A DNA stretch of 64,000 nucleotides from the NCBI RefSeq assembly GCF_007859955.1, contig NZ_SJPR01000001.1:1679590-1743589 (forward strand), read 5' to 3'. Below are positions 34,833-43,409 of this stretch, one piece after another. Below the pieces are notes generated by a model. It was given only the letters and a program-made list of their open reading frames with translations, was not told where the DNA came from and did not search any database. How positions within the stretch are numbered: the first letter of the stretch is position 1; each line of letters starts with the position of its first letter. The position numbers and the translations under genes are program-made. This DNA comes from Botrimarina colliarenosi. GTDB taxonomy: Bacteria > Planctomycetota > Planctomycetia > Pirellulales > Lacipirellulaceae.

Positions 34833-36373
34833 TCCATCGGCTCCGCCGCGTCCTCGGCCTTCCATGCGTCGGGCAGGAACTGCCCGAGTTCCTCCTTCGG
34901 CGTCGAGCCGATCTTGGCTAGCACGCTGGTGAGATAACGCTGCGGATCGATCTTGTGTCGCTCGCAGCTGGCGATGAGCGACCAAAGCCGTGCGTGGTTC
35001 TCGGCCGCGGCGTCGTTGCCGGCGAAGAGCCAGTTCTTGCGGCCGAGGGCCACGCGCTTCAGCGCCCGCTCGCTGGCGTTGTTGTCGATGTTGAGGAAGC
35101 CCTGCGTCGCGTACGTCGTGAGCGCCTGCCACTGGTTCTGGGCGTAGGTGATCGCCGTGGCCATCGGGCTGCGGGGCAGCACGACCTCTTGCTCGGCGTC
35201 GAGCCATCGCTTGATGCGATCGAGCACCGGCACGCTGCGATCTTGGCGTAGCGCGAGTCGCGCAGCCTCGTCGGCGTCCTTCGCTTCGCGCTCGACGGCG
35301 TACAGTTCGGCGATCAGCGTAAGCGCCTGCCGAGCACGCCGCTCGTCGGAGTCCTGCGCGTCGTAGAACTTCCGCCGCGCGTGCGCCCAGCAAGCGACCT
35401 CGGTCACGTTCTGCGAATGATAAACGCCGTCGTAACCGCCGTAGGCGTCGGCTTGCAGGTAGCCCTCGTAGCCCGAAAGCCACTTGGCCGGGCCGTCGCG
35501 AGAGCGATTCGGCGTGTAGTCGTACACGGTGTAGGGGTGGGCCGCGTCGCCCAGGTAGCACCAGACGCGGCCCTTGCGGCACTGCTTGGAACCGGGGCTC
35601 TGGATCGGCACGACCGTGTCGTCCGTGTGGATCGCCTGTGAATTGCGAACCCGCTCGGTCATCAACTCAATCAGCGGCTGGACCAGTTCGCCCGCGTGCC
35701 GCATCCACGCACACATCGTGCTGCGGGCGATATGCACCTGCTGCCGCTCGAAGATCCGCTCCAGCCGATACAGCGGCAGGTGGTCGCCCAGCTTGCTGGC
35801 AATGACGTACGCCAGCAGGCTCGGTCCCGGCAGGCCCTTGTCGATCGGCTGCGGCGGCTTGGCCGCCGTGGCGATGTTCGGGTTGTAGCCATCGTGGTCG
35901 CACTTCTCGCAAGCGTACTTGTAACGCACGTGCCGCAAGACCTTTAAGCTGGCCGGAAAGTATTCGAGCTGCTCGCTGATCTCCGCACCGATCCGGCACC
36001 GCTCGCAGCCGCATGCGGGGCACGCCTTGTCGTCGAGGTCGTGTTCGATCTCGATGCGTTCGAGATGCTCTGGCAACTGCTGCCGGCCGTGCTTGTGACG
36101 CGGGCGACGAGTCGTGAGCGGCTCGCCTACTTCTTCTTCAACGCTCGCCATATCGAGCGGCGAATCGACGACCTGCTGGCCGAACAAGAAGAGCTGCCGC
36201 GGGTCGAAGCTCTCGCTGCGAGGCCCGTAATAGCGACGCAAGATCGCGGCGACCGCCGCCTTCACGGCCTCGTCAACGGCGGCAGCGATCTCTGCCTGAT
36301 GGCGTTCCTGCTGCTCGATGATGATTCGCTTGAGGGCTTCCACATCGTTCGGCAGTTCATCGACCGTGGCCAT
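34823..36373 (-). CDS. IS66-family transposase (TnpC)
   Basis: A 516-residue IS66 DDE transposase with an N-terminal coiled coil (LPNDVEALKRIIIEQQERHQ), the RYYGPRSESF motif, a CPAC...CEKC zinc-finger-like segment, and the catalytic regions IHTDDTVVPI, LQADAYGGYDGVY and LNIDNNASERALKRVALGRKNW. Full family length. Its 3' end coincides with the end of the preceding immunity gene, so the IS boundary lies within a few bases of 34823-34840, but clear terminal repeats were not found. Confidence 0.93.
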   Translation of the reverse strand: MATVDELPNDVEALKRIIIEQQERHQAEIAAAVDEAVKAAVAAILRRYYGPRSESFDPRQLFLFGQQVVDSPLDMASVEEEVGEPLTTRRPRHKHGRQQLPEHLERIEIEHDLDDKACPACGCERCRIGAEISEQLEYFPASLKVLRHVRYKYACEKCDHDGYNPNIATAAKPPQPIDKGLPGPSLLAYVIASKLGDHLPLYRLERIFERQQVHIARSTMCAWMRHAGELVQPLIELMTERVRNSQAIHTDDTVVPIQSPGSKQCRKGRVWCYLGDAAHPYTVYDYTPNRSRDGPAKWLSGYEGYLQADAYGGYDGVYHSQNVTEVACWAHARRKFYDAQDSDERRARQALTLIAELYAVEREAKDADEAARLALRQDRSVPVLDRIKRWLDAEQEVVLPRSPMATAITYAQNQWQALTTYATQGFLNIDNNASERALKRVALGRKNWLFAGNDAAAENHARLWSLIASCERHKIDPQRYLTSVLAKIGSTPKEELGQFLPDAWKAEDAAEPMDQS

Positions 36374-36415
36374 GCACGTGATTCTACCGGTCGCCGAATC
36401 ATCGCGCTACCGCAA

Positions 36416-36745
36416 TCAAGCCGCGGATCGCTTCTTCACGTCGAGCCCCGACAGCAGCCGCAACAGCTGGTCACGCGTGATCTCGACGGCGACGTGGTTC
36501 GACCGCGGCCAGCGGAACTCGCCGCGTTCCAGCCGCTTGTAATAGATCGCCAGCCCGTCGCGGTCCCACCACAGCACCTTCACCAGGTGCCCGCCCTTGT
36601 TACGGAACACGAACAAGCTGCCCGACAGCGGGTCGTGGCCAAGGAACGAGCGGACGACTTCGGCCATGCCGTCGAACGACTTCCGCATGTCGATCGGCGT
36701 CGTCGCCACCCACACCTGCGTGTTCGCCAAGTCGGCCGCAATCAT
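36416..36745 (-). CDS. IS66 accessory protein TnpB
   Basis: A 109-residue IS66 Orf2 protein: VWVATTPIDMRKSFDGMAEVV, SGSLFVFRNKGGHLVKVLWWDRDGLAIYYKRLERGEF. It is required with TnpA for transposition in characterised IS66 elements. The ATG at 36745 overlaps the true end of tnpA as ATGA; the longer frame to 36790 is not family-like. Confidence 0.92.
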   Translation of the reverse strand: MIAADLANTQVWVATTPIDMRKSFDGMAEVVRSFLGHDPLSGSLFVFRNKGGHLVKVLWWDRDGLAIYYKRLERGEFRWPRSNHVAVEITRDQLLRLLSGLDVKKRSAA

Positions 36746-37077
36746 CGGACAGCCCCGCCTTCCAAGCCAAGCACCAACTCCGCGACCCAAGCGGCCGGAG
36801 TCGAAGCCGGTAGACGCAGCACGTGACCACCGCTCAGCTCAATGGCGATTGACGATTCACTCGTCCCTTAATCGGTCACCACCATCGGCACGAAAGACGG
36901 CGCCTCCGTGGTCTCACCGTCCCGCTCGCCGATCGTACGCCGCCAGGCGTAGAACGCCGATTCGGTCAGCCGCTCACGCTGGCAGAATTCCCGCACTGAT
37001 AGCCCGCTCGAAGCGTGCCGACCGATCACCTGACGCCAGTGCCGCTCCTTCTCCGCATTCCGCTGAGTGTTCGCCAT
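36742..37077 (-). pseudogene. IS66 accessory protein TnpA, broken by an in-frame stop
   Basis: The first 69 residues (HWRQVIGRHASSGLSVREFCQRE ... SFVPMVVTD) are a normal TnpA helix-turn-helix protein. An in-frame TAA at 36868-36870 then stops it, while the same frame continues beyond with IAIELSGGHVLRLPAS and LVLGLEGG, the usual TnpA C-terminus, to a TGA overlapping tnpB. A single nonsense mutation is the simplest explanation. Confidence 0.85.
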
Positions 37078-37157
37078 GATCTCCCTCCGAAAGCGAGAAA
37101 GTCAAAGCTTGACCCGCTAGCTGCCAGACAAGAAGATGCGTTTCGCGGAACGCACAC

Positions 37158-37367
37158 CAACCGTACGCCTCGTGGCAACGTGGCTTGAATGAAAACACGA
37201 ACGGGCTGCTCAGGCAGTTCTTTCCAAAAGGCACTGACTTCGCTCGGATCAGCCCCCGCCGGGTGGCTCGGGCGGAGCAACTACTGAACGACCGACCTCG
37301 AAAAAGCCTCGGCTACCGCACCCCAAGCGAAGTCTTCAACAAAAAATGCGCCGCTATTGAAGTTTGA
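37158..37367 (+). pseudogene. IS30-family transposase, C-terminal fragment
   Basis: The frame reads QPYASWQRGLNENTNGLLRQ and then FFPKGTDFARISPRR and LNDRPRKSLGYRTPSEVF, the standard IS30 C-terminus with the catalytic Glu in NENTNG. The N-terminal two-thirds are missing; the IS66 element abuts the break. Confidence 0.85.
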
Positions 37368-37388
37368 ATCCGCCCGTTAAAAAACAAT

Positions 37389-38297
37389 TCAATTGTCCAC
37401 GTCGGTGAGGCTCGTCGTCTCTCCACCAGCCCTCGTCACAAGGCTTTCTAGCACCTTAATGTCCACATCCTTCCGTACCGGCCTAACACTCCCATCAACC
37501 ATCGTCATCGTCACGGTGTCGGGATGGGCGCTGCCGATGCAGGCTTTAGGCTGGGACTCGGACTCGGCGATCGGATGAGGCAGAATGCGCGGAGCAATAT
37601 CAAGATACTCTTCTGGGTAATCGTCGTCACCTAGAAACGCTCCGGTATTATAGTTGCCGTCGTAAAGAGCCGTGCGTTGAATCATCCACAGGCTCCCCTC
37701 GCCCAGTAGGAATGTCTTGGACGTGCCATCCGTGATGTCTTTAAAGTGCGTCCGCGATTTCCAGTTGGAAAGGGTGCTACGTGGGTATCGCTCATGCGGC
37801 GTAGAGTCAGCCACAATCAATGATCCATCAAAGTACCTCCCGTCATTGCCAGTCAGCAAGAAAGTGCTCGTGACCGCAGCGTAATCACCAACGATGCCCG
37901 GAACTTTTCGCACATTGCTGACTAGACTATCGTGCGAACGCGTCGGACACAGGAAGGCTTCAATAGGGGTTAGCCGTACTTGATCGGACTGAACCGAAAA
38001 AACCCGCATCGGATCCATCTGGTCGTAGATCGTCTGCTGCTCCAAGTACGGAAGCACCAGGGCAGCCCAGGTGAGATACCGGTCGCTTATCCGACTTGGA
38101 GGGAGCTCGTTGGTTGCCCCATGGTACTGCTGGATGGCAAGCCCAAGTTGACGAGACCGGCTCAGGCAATCCACCTTGCGAGCCGATTCCCGGCTGGACT
38201 GGACTGCTGGGAGAAGCAGCGAGAGCAGCATCCCTATTATCGAGATAACGATTAGCAATTCGATTACCGACACGCCCGTGCTGCGAATGATGCGCAT
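37389..38297 (-). CDS. DUF1559-family pseudopilin-like protein
   Basis: A 302-residue protein with a prepilin-type N-terminus: a short leader ending in Gly, then VSVIELLIVISIIGMLLSLLLPAV with Glu at position 5 of the mature form. The DUF1559 domain follows (SRSRQLGLAIQQYHGATNELPPS ... FKDITDGTSKTFLLGE) and ends with the GSAHPDTVTMTMVDGSVRPV signature. DUF1559 proteins are numerous and diagnostic of planctomycetes, and the prepilin leader implies assembly or export by a type II/IV-like machine. It is the last gene of a minus-strand cluster starting near 41815, 48 bases after the esterase gene. Confidence 0.9.
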   Translation of the reverse strand: MRIIRSTGVSVIELLIVISIIGMLLSLLLPAVQSSRESARKVDCLSRSRQLGLAIQQYHGATNELPPSRISDRYLTWAALVLPYLEQQTIYDQMDPMRVFSVQSDQVRLTPIEAFLCPTRSHDSLVSNVRKVPGIVGDYAAVTSTFLLTGNDGRYFDGSLIVADSTPHERYPRSTLSNWKSRTHFKDITDGTSKTFLLGEGSLWMIQRTALYDGNYNTGAFLGDDDYPEEYLDIAPRILPHPIAESESQPKACIGSAHPDTVTMTMVDGSVRPVRKDVDIKVLESLVTRAGGETTSLTDVDN

Positions 38298-38345
38298 GAA
38301 CTGGACTCCTCAGTTTGCTTATAGACCGGTCCGCAGAAGTTATCT

Positions 38346-39293
38346 CTATCGCTCTTGATGTGACGACATTGCCCTTCGCCTATTCTCGAATCGCCAGGCG
38401 GCACAGCACAGCCCCACGGCCCCGCCCAGAACCACCCAGTTCCACCAAGGCCAGGGCCGGAATCCTGCGGATCTCGCAAAAATCGCCCCCCTTCGTTGTG
38501 AAAACAACCATCCAAGGGCGTCGTAATAAATAATGGCGCCTGTCCAGCAGTCGTGCTCGTGGAGCACACTCTTGATGCCATGGTCGGCGTTGTTTACCAA
38601 GGTAAGTTTAGCGCAGCCTCCAAGGTCTTGTAGCCGCTGCACTGTACGCTGCACGCCCTCGTACGACAGCTTGTCGCGTAGCGAATGGAACGCCCAAACA
38701 GGGGTGCTTTTCATGGCGGCAATCCGCGACCAATCACTCCCACTGGAGGCCATCGGGAGGATTGCCGCGAATTGGTTTGGGCGCCGGATGCCCAGTTCCC
38801 AGCACGCCGTCCCGCCGCTAGAGACCCCGGCTGCGTAAACCCGGTCGGCATCAATCGGCTCGTTGGACAGCGTCCAATCAAGAGCAAGCATAGCGTATTC
38901 CAGCATCTCAGCAGGCACGCCATCTCTTACCAACTCGTCATCGTTCACATCGTCCAGGAACCAAGGGGTGTCATCAGATGGACATTGGAGCGCGAGGACG
39001 TAATAGTCTTGTTTTGAGGGCGGCCGAGCCTCAAAGACGAGCTCCATCCAACGTAGCTGCTGTTCGTTATCTTTCCCTCCTTCGTTTGCGCCATGGAGCC
39101 AAAGCACCAGCGGGTATCGACGCCCTGCAACGATCCGAACCGGCCGGTGAAGTTGGCACCGGAATGAGTCGTACTCTATATCGTCTATATGTACTACAAT
39201 TTCGTCAAATTGATCGATTACTTCCTTCTCGGCGTAAAACACGTTATCCATAGCACCAACGACGCCAAACAGTAAGACTATTGCCGCGGTCAT
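38346..39293 (-). CDS. alpha/beta-hydrolase (esterase/PHB depolymerase-like) with C-terminal membrane anchor
   Basis: A 315-residue protein with an N-terminal signal or anchor helix (TAAIVLLFGVVGAM), an alpha/beta-hydrolase core with oxyanion segment LVLWLHGANEGG (about residues 62-73), the nucleophile elbow GVSSGG (about 156-161), a likely His in NNADHGI, and a C-terminal helix (WWNWVVLGGAVGLCCAAW) followed by a basic tail. It is probably exported and anchored with the enzyme outside. It lies 2 bases downstream of the pilin-like gene 39296-39643. The substrate is unknown. Confidence 0.75.
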   Translation of the reverse strand: MTAAIVLLFGVVGAMDNVFYAEKEVIDQFDEIVVHIDDIEYDSFRCQLHRPVRIVAGRRYPLVLWLHGANEGGKDNEQQLRWMELVFEARPPSKQDYYVLALQCPSDDTPWFLDDVNDDELVRDGVPAEMLEYAMLALDWTLSNEPIDADRVYAAGVSSGGTACWELGIRRPNQFAAILPMASSGSDWSRIAAMKSTPVWAFHSLRDKLSYEGVQRTVQRLQDLGGCAKLTLVNNADHGIKSVLHEHDCWTGAIIYYDALGWLFSQRRGAIFARSAGFRPWPWWNWVVLGGAVGLCCAAWRFENRRRAMSSHQER

Positions 39294-39295
39294 GT

Positions 39296-39643
39296 TCAGC
39301 TCTGTCGTTTGCGAGCTTCGTTCATACGTTCATATAGCGCCCGCTCCTTCTCATACTCCTTCCGCTTCCTCATTTTCTCTTCGGATACAGTCAACTTAAA
39401 CTTCCTATCTTGAGCAACAAACCCCTTTGCCACTTCCGGACCAAATCGGACGCCGCAGAGCACTACGAAAACCAGCGCGAAGGCGAGGAACCATACTCCT
39501 CCGCTCCAGGTTCTCATGTCCATGGCTGTATACAACCGTGTTGCGGAGACATTGAACAGCTGCAGCAGGAGCGAAACGATCGCTAATGCAAGTAGCAATT
39601 CGAGCCACGCAAACCCCAGCCTACCTGCATACAGCTTTCGCAT
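39296..39643 (-). CDS. small pilin-like membrane protein
   Basis: A 115-residue protein. Residues 10-30 read like a prepilin cleavage site and helix (GFAWLELLLALAIVSLLLQL, with Glu at mature position 5). A second helix (VWFLAFALVFVVLCGVRFG) and a charged coiled C-terminus (SEEKMRKRKEYEKERALYER) follow. The second helix and missing globular head make it unlike an ordinary pseudopilin. It lies between the GT2 and esterase genes on the same strand. Confidence 0.6.
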   Translation of the reverse strand: MRKLYAGRLGFAWLELLLALAIVSLLLQLFNVSATRLYTAMDMRTWSGGVWFLAFALVFVVLCGVRFGPEVAKGFVAQDRKFKLTVSEEKMRKRKEYEKERALYERMNEARKRQS

Positions 39644-39744
39644 GATTCAAGACCTTACTAAAAGGAGTTCTCATCCAGGATTCGTGGGTGAATACCGGTA
39701 GCTTGTCGGTCTTGGCGGAGGCGTAAGAATCGCATCGCCAAATG

Positions 39745-40620
39745 CTATCTCCAGCGTGTCCTTCCGATCCTTATTGAAAAAATCTGCCGCACTGAAAACC
39801 CATTCATGCGAAGATGCGACGGGGTCTGCTCGTCTTGGCCGGTCAATTCGCCATAGGCCGGAGCACGCCTTGCACTTCGTCGCCGTGAGTAAAGTGCGAT
39901 GCACCAGACCGCTCTCAGCCCGTCTCGAACGCCGATTTTCTTGCCCTCTTGGTAGCTGCGTGGAAGGTAGCTGATCGGCTTCTCGGTGACGCGGCACCCC
40001 ATCGCGGCCACTTTGGCGGTCAGCTCTGGCTCGACGCCAAAACGGTCCTCTTCGATTGTCAACGTGTCAACAACTTCACGCGAGAACGCCTTGCATCCAG
40101 TTTCCATGTCAGAAAGATTGAGGCCGGTCATCCGATTCGATAGCCACGTCAGCGATCGATTGGCAGCCTTGCGTAACCAAGGGCTGCCATGATACCGACT
40201 TCCTAGTTCGCGGGACCCGTAGACGACATCCGCCTCTCCGGAGAGGATTGGCTGGATGATACTAGGAAGGTCCTCGGGGCGGTATTCAAAATCGGCGTCC
40301 TGGACTGCGACAACTTGGCCTGTGCTTGCGGCGAATCCCGACCGCAGTGCGGCCCCTTTGCCACGATTTTGGTGGTGATGGAGCACCCGCACTCGCCCGT
40401 CCGTCGAGAGTTGGGTAAGTGCTTGCCTTGTCGCTTCAGCGGAACCGTCATCGACAACGATGACTTCGCCGACAACCTCCAACTTGAGCAATCGATCGAC
40501 AACCTGGGTGATCGTTTGGTGTTCGTTGTAGGCAGGCACGACGACTGACAAGGGGCCAGGCGTAAAACGTTGATTGCGACTCTCGCCTTCAAGAGTACCT
40601 TCTTGCGATATAGCGTTCAC
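39745..40620 (-). CDS. glycosyltransferase family 2
   Basis: A 291-residue GT-A enzyme: LSVVVPAYNEHQTITQVV at the start, VIVVDDGS, the metal-binding segment VQDADFEYRPEDLP, and DMETGCKAFSREV later, as in dolichol-phosphate-mannose synthase-like enzymes. It would transfer an activated sugar to a lipid carrier, which fits the PMT-like glycosyltransferase at 43410-45353. It starts with GTG, overlapping the stop of the MauE-like gene (GTGA), so the two are coupled. Confidence 0.88.
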   Translation of the reverse strand: MNAISQEGTLEGESRNQRFTPGPLSVVVPAYNEHQTITQVVDRLLKLEVVGEVIVVDDGSAEATRQALTQLSTDGRVRVLHHHQNRGKGAALRSGFAASTGQVVAVQDADFEYRPEDLPSIIQPILSGEADVVYGSRELGSRYHGSPWLRKAANRSLTWLSNRMTGLNLSDMETGCKAFSREVVDTLTIEEDRFGVEPELTAKVAAMGCRVTEKPISYLPRSYQEGKKIGVRDGLRAVWCIALYSRRRSARRAPAYGELTGQDEQTPSHLRMNGFSVRQIFSIRIGRTRWR

Positions 40621-41528
40621 AAGTGAGCCTCCCGTGCTTCCGAGAACTCACGATTAACGGATACGACGACCCCATCACGGGCGACAATCTCAACGGGCGT
40701 CTGGACAAACCATTCACGATCATCCGGCAGTTGGGTATGGCCGAGTTGGTTTGGACTGAGCACGGAAGAAAATGGCGGGGTCTCAACGAGCAGCACCTTC
40801 TCTCCTTGGCTAAGGCGGTCCTCGTAACTGGGTCGCACCCGCTCACAATCGGGGCAACCGTGGTGATGCAGTAGCAATGTCCACTGACCGTTTGCCAGAT
40901 CCTGGGTGCCCTTCAGTACGCCAAGCAAAGGCAGCTCATTACCTACCCAACCCTCAGGCTCTAGCAAGACGAACTCCTTTGCGGAGGCGGCAGCGTCGAT
41001 ACCACGAGCCGGAGCAAAGCTCAGCTTAGCGAATCCCAATGGGGCTCCTACAAGGATCGCGGCGGCAGTAGCACCAATGGCGGTCCGGTTGCCTGCCGAA
41101 CTGGAGTTGGCGATCCGATCACCAGTCGGCCGGGTAGCGACCAAGGCAAAGACAGCTACAAGGTCGATAAGCAGTGTCAACCTTGGATCGACCGCGATCG
41201 CCCCAAAGCAGCCGCAGGACGCCGTCCCAGAAGCGACACTTCGCAGAGCGATCACCGCAAACACCGTGAAGACCGCCAAAGCGACATAGTGGGTGAGCCT
41301 TCGCTGCATTCCAAGGACGAGCAGTATGCCAAACGCCAGCTCGGCCTCAACGACGACTAGCTGCAGGACTGGCGGCCAACCTTGGAGGACGGCTGTCGCT
41401 GAATCGGCTGCCGAAAGCCCTTTCGCGAAGGCGGCTACAATCAACAGAACGCCAAGTGCCACCCGTACATAGTCGCCAGCATGAATGCGGCATAGTAGTG
41501 ATTCCTGGCTTTCACTACGGGCGTTCAT
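40617..41528 (-). CDS. MauE/DoxX-like membrane protein fused to a thioredoxin-like domain
   Basis: A 303-residue protein. The N-terminal part has four membrane helices of MauE/DoxX type with the CGCFG motif near residues 107-111. The C-terminal part, after a further helix (IGATAAAILVGAPLGFA), is an extracytoplasmic thioredoxin-like region with CPDC near residues 224-227. MauE-type proteins support disulfide formation in methylamine dehydrogenase, and similar fusions transfer electrons across the membrane. It overlaps the genes on both sides by 4 bases and is probably a redox partner for secreted Cys-containing proteins. Confidence 0.8.
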   Translation of the reverse strand: MNARSESQESLLCRIHAGDYVRVALGVLLIVAAFAKGLSAADSATAVLQGWPPVLQLVVVEAELAFGILLVLGMQRRLTHYVALAVFTVFAVIALRSVASGTASCGCFGAIAVDPRLTLLIDLVAVFALVATRPTGDRIANSSSAGNRTAIGATAAAILVGAPLGFAKLSFAPARGIDAAASAKEFVLLEPEGWVGNELPLLGVLKGTQDLANGQWTLLLHHHGCPDCERVRPSYEDRLSQGEKVLLVETPPFSSVLSPNQLGHTQLPDDREWFVQTPVEIVARDGVVVSVNREFSEAREAHL

Positions 41529-41815
41529 ACCTCCTTCTCCTCAGCATTTGCTGCAATCAACTCTCTCCACTGCTGCGAGTGTCTGATGTTGACCACTCGC
41601 ATCGAGACGCCACCAATCGCCGCCAATGACACTAGGGTTATCTGAACCACGGCTTGGTCCGACGTTACAGGAGGACCGTTAACGAGGTAGAGCATGGGAG
41701 CCAAGCCAACAACCACCCAGCAGACAAATTCGATTGCGGGAGCAAGCTGCCAAATTGGAACCACCTCCTCTCTCGCTACGGCAGGAGGCCGGCAAGCGGG
41801 AGTTATTTCATCCAT
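41525..41815 (-). CDS. small membrane protein, hypothetical
   Basis: A 96-residue protein with two hydrophobic helices (LAPAIEFVCWVVVGLAPMLYLV and VVQITLVSLAAIGGVSM). The ATG at 41815 is chosen; the frame opens at 41878. Its stop overlaps the start of the MauE-like gene by 4 bases, so it appears to be the first gene of the minus-strand cluster. No family is recognised. Confidence 0.6.
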   Translation of the reverse strand: MDEITPACRPPAVAREEVVPIWQLAPAIEFVCWVVVGLAPMLYLVNGPPVTSDQAVVQITLVSLAAIGGVSMRVVNIRHSQQWRELIAANAEEKEV

Positions 41816-41934
41816 CGGATGGGGACGCCCGCGATCAAGATTAGCCTGGGGGCCATTATATCTATCCGAAGACGCCAAACCAAAGCAACTACTCTTTTCC
41901 CCTTCTCAACGACAGCAGGCCCGCCTTTTCCCGC

Positions 41935-42706
41935 ACCGGTGACAAGCTTCTGACACCGGCTGTCGCGGAGGGGCGCCCCATCGGCATAGCTCGGCCGATA
42001 TTTTCTTGACACCACGCTGGGGACCCGGTAGAAAGCGGCGGCTTTGGGGAGATAGATGGGGCAGGCCCGCTCCGGAGAAGACGCTTGGCTGATCGTTTGC
42101 GCTACAGCCCCGTCGCCGTAGAAGGTCTCGATTCTCTTGATCGACCCGCTTCAACAGCGGCTTCGCCGCGGTGGCGTCGTGCGTCCGCGAGTCGGTCATC
42201 AACTCCGCGAGGATCGCGTGCGAGTCGGGATCGACCGCGAAGTGGACCTTTCGCCAATCGCGACGCTTGCCCACGCCGTGCTGACGCACCTTCCACTCGC
42301 CTTCGCCGAAGACCTGCAGACCCGTGCTATGGACGACCACGTCGATCGGGCCTTTCACGTTAGTCAATTCGGTGTCGATGTCGAGCTTGGCGGCTCGCTT
42401 CACGAGGCTGGTGTGGTGCGGGATCGCCACCTCAACGCCCATCAGCTTCGCCAACGCCCGGTCCAGTCCTTCGGTCTGGCGGTAGGGCAAGCGGAAAAGT
42501 TCTCGCAGGGTCCGCAGCGTCTCGATCGCCAAGTCGCTGTAAATGAACGGATGGCCTCGACGGGCCTCAGGATTGTCGTGATCCCAAGCGGCGAGCACCT
42601 CGACGCTGAACCAGAACGTGATGTCGCCCCGGCGGACCAACGACTCGTTGTACTCCCGCCAGTTCGTCACCCGGTGCGACTTCTTCTTCGCCTTGCTAGC
42701 GGCCAT
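41935..42706 (-). pseudogene. IS5-family transposase, frameshifted
   Basis: The first about 195 residues are a normal IS5-type DDE transposase (NWREYNESLVRRGDITFWFS, then IDVVVHSTGLQVFGEGEW with the first catalytic Asp, and VDPDSHAILAELMT). After LLKRVDQE the reading frame is lost: the expected continuation IETFYGDGAVAQTIS with the next catalytic Asp is in another frame. The C-terminal third is missing, so the gene is dead. Confidence 0.87.
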
Positions 42707-42784
42707 CGTTCGCTCCGTCAGAGAAAGAGAGACTCCGTCCGGGCCGATCTACGCCGCTTCGTCGATTAGTTCAGCAAGGCCCCT

Positions 42785-43228
42785 CTACGAGGTTAGCAGA
42801 CATGGCGTGGCATGCGAGCAAAACACCCTGACTATCCGCCACTTCCACCAGCTTCGTACCCTTTCCGCGTTCGGTCTTTCCAACTTTGAGGCCCCTTTTC
42901 TTGCCGGGGGGAACGTCCCGTCGATGAAGAACTCTTCCCATTCCAATAGGCCCTGCTCGACGAGCGACTCTAGCAAGGCCGTCCAGATGTCCTCCCTCCA
43001 GGACCCCCTCAGCGTCCCACTCGTATAACCGTCTCCAACAAGTGCCTGGGCGATGGGTACAGGTTGGGTAAGTCCCTTCAATTAGCGCCAGTCCGCAGCA
43101 CCCAGAAGGAGCCTTCCAAGCAAGCCCGGTTGTCCGCCTACCCGCACCCCAGATCGGGCTTCAGCAGCAGGGGCTCAACCCGTTTCCACTGCTCGTCGGT
43201 AATCTCAACAATCGATTTCCGGGCCATT
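42785..43228 (-). pseudogene. remnants of a second IS5-type orfA
   Basis: Two minus-strand pieces are seen: an ATG-initiated N-terminus (MARKSIVEITDEQWKRVEPL) at about 43140-43228, and a later part (LLESLVEQGLLEWEEFFIDGTF) inside 42785-43081. They match the N-terminal half of IS5/IS1031-type OrfA and are out of frame with each other. The gap before the next gene (43229-43409) holds nothing else recognisable. Confidence 0.65.
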
Positions 43229-43409
43229 TCGGCCTACTGGTTGAAAGCCTTTCCAACGCAAACACTGACAGAGGCCAACCTTAAATTAAGCGTGCTATAA
43301 GACCGGGTCCAAAGAAGCTCTGCACGTAAGCGTGACGGCACTTCTTTTCCCCGAACTTCTAAAACTCCTGTGTCGGCTATGCGTCTCGTCAAATAACGCC
43401 ACTCACAAC

